Below the pieces are notes generated by a model. It saw only the letters and a list, made by a program, of their open reading frames with translations, searched no databases and had not been told where the DNA came from. From Eutypella sp. D-1 (lineage: Eukaryota; Ascomycota; Sordariomycetes; Xylariales; Diatrypaceae), in contig JAJTTP010000001.1 in NCBI GenBank assembly GCA_023313575.1, positions 992,001-1,056,000 on the forward strand: 64,000 nt of DNA, read 5' to 3'. Below, piece after piece: positions 57,098 to 64,000 of the stretch. Position numbers and translations under genes: made by a program. How positions within the stretch are numbered: position 1 is the stretch's first letter; each line of letters begins with the position of its first letter.

Positions 57098-58680
57098 GGC
57101 GAATGCCGATATTTAAACTCCTTGTTAGCTCAGATCTCTAAGCCTTGTGGGTTTTGTAGGTGGGTTTATAGGGCTGTTGCACTAATTAACATCGACCAAA
57201 TGACCTCCTTAAATAGATTAGGGGAGTCCACAACCTACCTCACTAACTTCATGCTGACTCGGTATTAACTACTGCCTGGTACTAACCTAGATCAGCATTG
57301 CGACTGCGACTCAACATATCATGCGGAAACTTCTATCTCCGATTCCCAGGCCGTATATTACTGCCTAAAACATTGGGCCAGACCGCAAGGCACAGCCTAT
57401 CTCGCACATATCTCGTACATCAGTCGTACATAGGTTGTACAGCAAAGGAAACCACGAACCGGTTCATGGTTGTCGGGGCTTGTGTTCAATGCAGTGAAAC
57501 CAACCCCACGAGCTTAGCCTTTTTCTCTCTGGAAACATAGTTCACGCTTACCAACAGTTCCAAACTCAGGAAGCCAGTGTTGTGTTCCTGACAGTGGCTC
57601 ACTATGTTCCCGCTCATGAACGGAATCCAGGATTCTCGTCGCTACTTTGATCCACGTGCTTCGGCATGTAACAATTTTAGCTTAGGTCCGATCGACTTGG
57701 TAGAGATTCGGCGTCGGGGTGTTCGCACATATTACTTGATTTCATGGGCTTAGTCTCAATCCGGTAGTTAATGATAACTAGGTCAGTATGCTGATAGATC
57801 ATTCTTGAGCTAGGATCTAGCATGTAATCCCAGAAAGGATGGCATTTCAGCCCGGGAATTGGGGCCTTGTGGGAGCCATGCAGCTGGGAGAAAGTGGAGA
57901 CCTAGTCAACCTCTAATTACCCCCCATTGATGACACAACGTGGAGATTGATAAGGCAAGTCAAGCACTACCTACCAAGTAGGCAACTACTTACAGAGATG
58001 TTAATGTGCAGTCCCTATCAAAAGGATGAGCCCCCCTATATTGTGCGGTTATCGGCATACTCTTAAGACTTTGTGATGCCTCCCATATCATGGGTATCTG
58101 ATATGGCGGACTCTATTGATGAATGCGGGTATGCTCACATAGGCATTCTCAACAACTGACGACTTCAACCTGACTCGTAGTGAGCAGGCCGAGTATGTGT
58201 TATTTCTGTTATGTTTGTCACAAACGTAAAAAGACGAATACAAGCTGCAGTCACACCAATATAACCTATAATATGGTCACAACTGCTGCGTAGGAGTCTG
58301 GGCCGAGCTCTGGCTCGTGAGTGTGTGGACGATGGTACTTATTATATCATTATGTACTTAGGTAGATTCCCTACAGCTCTACAGGTTTCATCCTAGGGAG
58401 AGTGTCAGGATAGTGGTAGTTGCGGGGGCGGGGGAGGGGGAGGAGGGTGTGGATGAGGTTGGTTTCAACATCTTCCTAGACTGATTGTTCCGGTGTGCAT
58501 TCCAGGTCACTGTAGAGGATCAAATAGTAACAAGTTAGAGTCCTGGAGCAATAGCTGTTCTTGCGCTGAAAAGAGTTGTTCCTGAACAGCACAGCTATTT
58601 ACCATTAGTATTTATATTAACAAGCAAGCCACTACTGCCAAGGAAACTTTACCCTTACCCAGAATATTAGCATTAAAAGT

Positions 58681-58690
58681 GTATATAAAG
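58681..58690 (+). promoter_or_regulatory. TATA box of the glycosyltransferase gene
   Basis: GTATATAAAG, 60 bp before the start codon at 58750, in an A-rich leader. Confidence 0.5.
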
Positions 58691-58749
58691 AAAAAACACC
58701 TTTGTGAATCTCTCAACCCGCGACAAAGACACCGAGCGTTCAACAAAGC

Positions 58750-60168
58750 ATGGCGACAATGTTGTCCAAAATTTTCTCTTGGATCAGCTACTTCTTCTGG
58801 GCCTTCGTCTCGTTGGCCATTGTTTTCGGGTCCCTCTACACAACTCTCGGGTACCTGATCGTGGATGGATTCAGCGCTGACCTCGCCTTCTTGGGGGTCT
58901 TCGCCTTCCGCTATGTCCGCCTGCTGTGTCACTGCATCGCTTTCTTCTGCTACCGGGCTGCGCCCGAACGAGCAGAGCCACGCTTTACGCGTCGAGATGT
59001 AACTGTTGTCATCCCCACAGTTAGTCCCGAGGCGACTGACTTCGCTGAGGCGATCGCCTGCATCTGCTCTAACCGACCGCGCACCATTATGATTGTGACG
59101 GTGGGAGATAAGTCTTCAACGCTTGCCGAAAAGTGTCTGGCATTTCTTGTGTACAAGTACCCTGAGATCAACTTCCGTTTCTTATATACCACCGAGGCGA
59201 ACAAGCGAGCTCAGCTCGGCGTGGCGATCCGGCAAATTGGAACCCCCATCACGTTCTTTGTTGATGCCAGCGTCTTCTGGGGCCCGAACTTACTTCGCTC
59301 CGCTCTTGCCGCATTTGAGGACGACGAGGTGTACCTCGTGGGCACGAACAAGCGAGTTCGGGTAGCTACTCGTGACAATTCTCAAAGCATCATCCCTTGG
59401 GGCTTCATGTTCAACTTCTTCGGTAGCACCTACCTGGCACGCCACAACTTCGAGATCCGGGCCACAAACACCATTGATGGCGGTCTCTTCGCCGTCAGTG
59501 GTAGGACGATGGGAATCCGGACCGCGTTCATTAGGGACCCTAGAATCCTGCACGGTTTCGAGAACGAGAAGGTCAGCAGAGTCCTTGGACAGTTCTTCTC
59601 TGTGTTCAATGAGCCCCTACTCCCAGATGACGACAACTACATCACTCGGGAAGTAATCAACGCCGGCCACAAAATCAAGATCCAGTACACCAAAGATGCA
59701 CGAGTAGAGATCGCAGACCAGTTTACGTACCCGAGATTCCTCGACCAGTGCAAGCGATGGGCTCGAACTACCTTCCGCAGCAACTGTGCCTCCCTGATTA
59801 CCGAGCGAGCCGTCTACAAGAGCCAGCCATGGTCTGTCTATGCGGTCTACATCAATGGCATGATCAACTTCGCTGTGGGTTGTGATGCTACACTGCTCTA
59901 CCTCTTCGGCAAGACTACCTATGCACAGTGGCTCTCGATTTACGTCCTCGTGGCCTGGGTCCTTCTGGCGAAAATGATCAAACTTATCCCGCACTTCATC
60001 TACAGCCCAAGTGACTTGATCTTCGCCCCGGCTTATATCTGCTTTGCGTACTACCACAGCTGGATCAAGCTCCAGGCCTTGATCACATTCTACTCGGCCG
60101 CATGGTCTGGACGAAACCTCAAGGCGATTAACAACGCTGCCGCCGCACCCGGTTCAGCTTCCGGCTAG
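58750..60168 (+). CDS. Membrane family 2 glycosyltransferase (CPS1/hyaluronan-synthase-like)
   Basis: Processive polysaccharide synthase type, expected in the plasma membrane and building an extracellular or cell-wall glycan. Fungal relatives (Cryptococcus Cps1, GT2 of Zymoseptoria and Fusarium) are needed for capsule material or for hyphal growth on solid surfaces. A single exon gives 472 residues. Two membrane spans come first (about 7-35 and 42-66), then the GT-A domain from DVTVVIPTV (about 82). The nucleotide-sugar/metal motif is FFVDAS (about 170-176). GGLFAVSGRT, the acidic LLPDDDNYITREVI and the QCKRW motif, a form of Q-x-x-R-W, follow. At least three C-terminal spans are present (YAVYINGMINFAVG, YVLVAWVLLAKMI, FAPAYICFAYYH). 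No intron is needed. Membership in the neighbouring oxidative group is uncertain. Confidence 0.88.
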   Translation: MATMLSKIFSWISYFFWAFVSLAIVFGSLYTTLGYLIVDGFSADLAFLGVFAFRYVRLLCHCIAFFCYRAAPERAEPRFTRRDVTVVIPTVSPEATDFAEAIACICSNRPRTIMIVTVGDKSSTLAEKCLAFLVYKYPEINFRFLYTTEANKRAQLGVAIRQIGTPITFFVDASVFWGPNLLRSALAAFEDDEVYLVGTNKRVRVATRDNSQSIIPWGFMFNFFGSTYLARHNFEIRATNTIDGGLFAVSGRTMGIRTAFIRDPRILHGFENEKVSRVLGQFFSVFNEPLLPDDDNYITREVINAGHKIKIQYTKDARVEIADQFTYPRFLDQCKRWARTTFRSNCASLITERAVYKSQPWSVYAVYINGMINFAVGCDATLLYLFGKTTYAQWLSIYVLVAWVLLAKMIKLIPHFIYSPSDLIFAPAYICFAYYHSWIKLQALITFYSAAWSGRNLKAINNAAAAPGSASG

Positions 60169-61743
60169 TGGTGGTTACATGCCAGCATCCCCTCCCTCCG
60201 CCAAATACGCACCCGTACACACACAAAAGCAAGGAGAAAGAAAAAACACCGAATGTGTTTCTTTGGAGAGTCGGATGAGTGAAAGCATATGCATGGCGTT
60301 CGGATCTCGGGAACTTTTGGCCAGGATGATGTCCAGCATATTTCTACCGTTTCCCATTGGCTAGCGGCTTAGGAAGATACCCCTCAACTGACTAAAGCCT
60401 GTGCTCAATGTTTCTCGGAACGTTCATGGTGCCGTTCTGAGAATTATGTTGACATTTAAACACAGCAGAGGAATTGCTGCCTAAGCTGAAGCTATTATCC
60501 CGCATTTAAGATCGATAATATTACCGTTAGCTAAAGATGCCTCTTATTAATACGAGATATAATAACCAAAAAGTTTATATTCCCAGATACGTACGTGCAT
60601 GAGACATTGAATATAAAGGAGCTAAAATTAAAAATATAGCTAGAAGTAAAATATTTGTTTTAGCAAGTTATCTATGGATGCCTACTTTGCCACTATAGCT
60701 AGGGTTTCTTTGATCTATTCCGGAAATGTTGCCCTTTCTTGTTCAGTTTGTGAAAGCGGAGGAAAACAAAGCAGGACAGAGAAGATGTATAAAACTTTCT
60801 CTGATGTACCCCCTGTTTTTGGGATTCAATTTAATGTGACATCTAGGTGCAAGAGCAAGTGCATATATATGGTGTTCTGAGACAGGTTCACAGGTTGACA
60901 CAAGCAAGCTTTTACGTAGACAATTATGTGGATAGTGTCATTTGAAGCCACAATGAAAACAATCATGGAGCTTTGCAAGGAAAACCAGAGTCTCAGGAAG
61001 GAATGCGGAAGGAATGCCATATAACTAAAGGGACTAACCGGCGCTAAGCTAAGATTTAAAGCACCCCCTAATTATAGTGGATCATATAAATAGGGGTAAG
61101 CATAAATTTTATACGTTGCATATATGCTATCTTAAGATGTCTTTCTTCTGTGCAGAGTCGCAAGCGCGTGTAATTTAAGCAAAGCTCTTTATGTCTGGCT
61201 AGAATCGTTAATTGCTTGGACTTTCGCTTACCTAGGTACGTAGTACTTTTTTCCTTCAGACTTGACCGATATACCCACTGGACAGCTTAGGTACAAGTAC
61301 ATAAATAGGGATGCGTATAATAGTGTGCAGTAACAGTATTCCGGAGAGCCCGGTGGTGTGGTTCCTCAAATAGGTGGTGACCCAGCCATTCTACGCCTTA
61401 CCGTTTGCGGTAATGCCCAAGGTTATCACACCACCTGGGTATATCAATAGATAGAATAGATCGCACAAATAGATCCCATTCTTCCCTTTTCAATATACGA
61501 AGCAGACGATCCCTACGAATATTGAGTGTTTACTATCATATAGTGACCACTCGGTATTATTGGGATCCTGCCAATATACATGCATACTTATCATTACTGA
61601 GGGAGCTATTGTTAACCTCAATAATGTCAGGGGTCTATAGACCAGAGTGATAGGTGCCCGCGAATACGACGGAGGCTCGCCAGAATAGTATATTTTCAAG
61701 GCTCAGATAGATAGATCATAACGCCTTGGCCCGTACAAATACA

Positions 61744-62028
61744 GGGGGCTTCGCCCCCTATATATAGACCTGGCTCCAGATAGCCACCCCAGGGGGTGGG
61801 CGGACTATATCTCCTCACAAATAATGACCCATAACATAGCTATATTTAGTGATTTGTTGACAGAGACTGGTAGCTACCCTGGCTGCTTACAATGACTACT
61901 TGGATAAATGGGGCGGGGGTGATTTTTGAAGTAGGCAGGTACCCTGCTGGGTAGAGGTAGTGGTAGAGGCTTGCCTGCCCTGGAAAATAAAAATAAGAAA
62001 TTACATATTAAAACAACTATATCACATG
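61744..62028 (+). repeat. Diverged repeat with GC hairpin, copy B
   Basis: It begins with the hairpin GGGGGCTTCGCCCCC (61744-61758) followed by TATATATAG, and ends near ATATCACATG (62019-62028). The tail is A+T-richer than in the other copy, consistent with C-to-T type decay. Boundaries are approximate. Confidence 0.4.
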
Positions 62029-62610
62029 TTTCAGGTCTTATATCCGAGGTCCCTGGGTCCATAGGCGCCTATAAAGGTGCAGGTTCAAGTCTATGTGCCT
62101 GTATAGTCAAGTACCTAGGTAGCTAGATAGGTGCATCATTGCTGTTGCCTTAACAAGTGCAGCTACATAGCAACATTGAAAACTTAATGGCAGCCACTTC
62201 TTCTCCCTCTCTTCCACTCAATCATAAACAAGCTAACCCTATACATATCAGATTCATAGCGGCTAGGTCTATGTAGATTAGCCATATCGATTAGGACAAG
62301 TCAATTTAGTTTGAAACTGTTAGAGATTCTGGTCGCAGAGTGAAAGATAGTAGCTAGAGAGCTACTGTGAGGACGCTGTAATATAAGTAGAAGTCGAATA
62401 GTTATTGAACTCGGGCCCTCTACTAGAACCGCAGGGGCAGGAAGACTCGAAAGTTTATTGCGCACGAGCCAACTCCTACCTATGCTACCACTACGACTAC
62501 CACTATCTTTAATAATTTAAAAGAAATAGTAGCAGCCATCGTTACAAAAAAATTAAATAACGTATTTATTTATTTTCTTATTTGATTTCATTATATCCTA
62601 TTTTAAGCCA

Positions 62611-62830
62611 GCAGTTAAGTGTAATGGTTAAGCGCAAAGTGGCTAAAGTTTGGGAGGCTTATGCGCAATGATTTTTCGAATGCGCCCGAGGGGGCTTCGC
62701 CCCCTACTTATAGATAATTCTAGTCTACCGTGGCCCACAGATAAGGGGGGAAGGGCGCTGCTAGCACTCCCTATCCCTGTGTCACGTGACAAACAGAGAA
62801 AGCCTGACATCAGTGCTACGATATCACATG
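62611..62830 (+). repeat. Diverged repeat with tRNA-like head and GC hairpin, copy A
   Basis: The head GTGTAATGGTTAAGCGC (62619-62635) resembles a pol III A box, and ATTTTTCGAATGCGC (62671-62685) resembles a weak B box. The hairpin GGGGGCTTCGCCCCC follows at 62690-62704, then TACTTATAG, and the copy ends near ATATCACATG (62821-62830). The same hairpin and tail occur in the copy at 61744. The order fits a tRNA-derived short interspersed element, but only two copies are visible here. Confidence 0.35.
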
Positions 62831-64000
62831 CTCGCAAGGCCTCCGTAAGTAGCGTTCCATGCCGTTCCTAGAACTTGATTTATTATATATCTAAGACAAA
62901 CGCATAGTGAGCTAAGGGTGAGGGCATCATGAGTATTCTTTTCTATAAAGAGTTTCACCATCAGCTTTCAGGTGTCGATTGTCGTAACCAAATTGGGTTG
63001 TATTTTGGGCCCTGCTACGGCTCTGGGAAAAGGAAGGAAAAGAAGAAAAGCCTTCCGAACCTATGCCCGGGGAAAGGTCCCATAGGACCCGTTCTACTGG
63101 CTGTGACATCAATTCATAACCGTGTAAAATTGCGCGTGTTGTTGCCAAATTGCTAATCCTGTGTGACCAGATAGAAAGCCAAGAAGAGGATGGAGGCATG
63201 TTACCTTCTTATAATATTCGGATCATTACTAGTATATTGTTTCAACGATAGTGCCAAAGGCAGCTCCGTGACTTATGTAACGTCTTTTACAACTTGATAA
63301 TTACGGCGTTAGCTATCTGTATAGGAACATTTCTAGCGCACCGTGTTTAGCCCAGCAAAGCAACAACGTCCTTAAGTCAACACTTTGAACAGGTATATGA
63401 GAAAGAAGAGGCGGCCCTTGTCACGGTAGAGGTAGAAGCTATCTTCTCTTCTTCTGGTAGAACCGATAATTAACCACTTCTTATCTAATGAATGATCATT
63501 TCCTTGTTATGTTATACACCGGAGACTTACAGTTTCTATCATTCGAAAAAGGCCAAAATGAGTATCTATACATGGATAGCTGGCTCACTCTGTGTTGGGA
63601 GTTCGACCTTCTGCCAAAGGCCGTATCTAACTACCCTTGTTTGCCTTTGGCCTGGATATCTCAGCTTCAGCCTTCCAGTGCATGGTAGAAGTCGATCCTG
63701 GGGCCCCCCTGCGCCCGACATCATGGCCTCACCGCTGATCGGCAGACGGCCCCCTGAGGTCGTAGTCTCGTGGCCATTCTACGAAGCGGGAGGCGAAGCA
63801 TATGAAGCATGCGACCTCGCTGACGGACGTTCTAGGGACAGCTGGACCGCTCCTATTACTATAATTAGCGTGGGCCAAGAAACGACGAATCGAGCTCTAG
63901 ACACGAAGAGTTATTAACGTATCATATCGAGATCTCTGCCAGGTCTGCGGGCTTAGGACAAGAAGGACATCCTCCGTATCAGCCGAGAAGCAGATCTCTC

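Larger units (their letters stand above)
56869..58749. other. Divergent intergenic region, FAD oxidase to glycosyltransferase
   Basis: About 1.9 kb without a supported gene. Near the oxidase lie a TATA box, a CGG-N6-CCG palindrome and two TCGTAC words (57038-57043, 57049-57054); a second TCGTAC pair lies at 57413-57418 and 57424-57429. A G-rich tract (GGGGGCGGGGGAGGGGG-like) is near 58424-58447. The ORF at 57298-57540 has no domain. Confidence 0.6.
60169..64000. other. A+T-rich gene-free right end
   Basis: About 3.8 kb with no supported gene. Short frames (60674-60880, 63488-63917 and others) lack domains. ACCTAGGTAC-type words occur at 61229-61241 and 62111-62119. Two diverged copies of one repeat are listed separately. 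The stretch looks like a zone of decayed repeats. Confidence 0.6.

Noticed and set aside
63492..63917. 141-codon plus-strand ORF near the right edge
   Set aside because: No domain, overlapped by another open frame, and in an A+T-rich zone with repeats.
1..64000. CRISPR arrays, operons and ribosome binding sites
   Set aside because: The genes have spliceosomal introns and fungal families throughout; no spaced direct-repeat array was seen.

Overview
The window reads as nuclear DNA of a filamentous ascomycete (Pezizomycotina), most likely a Sordariomycete. Supporting signs are short 54-137 nt introns with GTRNGY-type donors and CTAAC/CTRAC branch sites, strong G/C preference at codon third positions, pyrimidine-rich leaders, long homopolymer runs between genes, and fungus-specific families (Medusa, Zn2Cys6 factors, CPS1-type glycosyltransferase). 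The order or genus cannot be settled from sequence alone.

Left arm (1-17.6 kb): housekeeping genes. These are an MBP1-type cell-cycle factor (+, 3 exons), a poorly supported hypothetical gene with an apparent frameshift (-), the kinetochore subunit Fta1/CENP-L (-), the siroheme synthase Met8 (-, 2 exons) and the endosomal FYVE protein Pep7/Vac1 (+, no intron). Middle (17.6-31.7 kb): about 14 kb with no recognisable gene. Its right part is probably the long leader or control region of the Medusa developmental regulator (31.7-34.2 kb, +, 4 exons). Then come the TPR protein Emw1/TTC27 (-) and a four-exon GYF-domain protein (-).

Right arm (48.8-60.2 kb): an accessory-looking group. It holds an aldehyde dehydrogenase (-, 6 exons) divergent from a short-chain dehydrogenase (+), a Zn2Cys6 transcription factor (+), and a secreted berberine-bridge-type FAD oxidase (-). 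All four could form a small oxidative metabolic cluster controlled by the embedded regulator; no PKS, NRPS or terpene synthase is present. A CPS1-like family 2 glycosyltransferase (+) follows. The last 3.8 kb is AT-rich and gene-free, and holds two diverged copies of a repeat with a GC hairpin, one of them with a tRNA-like head.

Splice sites for the multi-exon genes were assigned by hand; in each case phases close and total lengths are multiples of three. No CRISPR array, convincing tRNA or rRNA, or intact transposon was seen.
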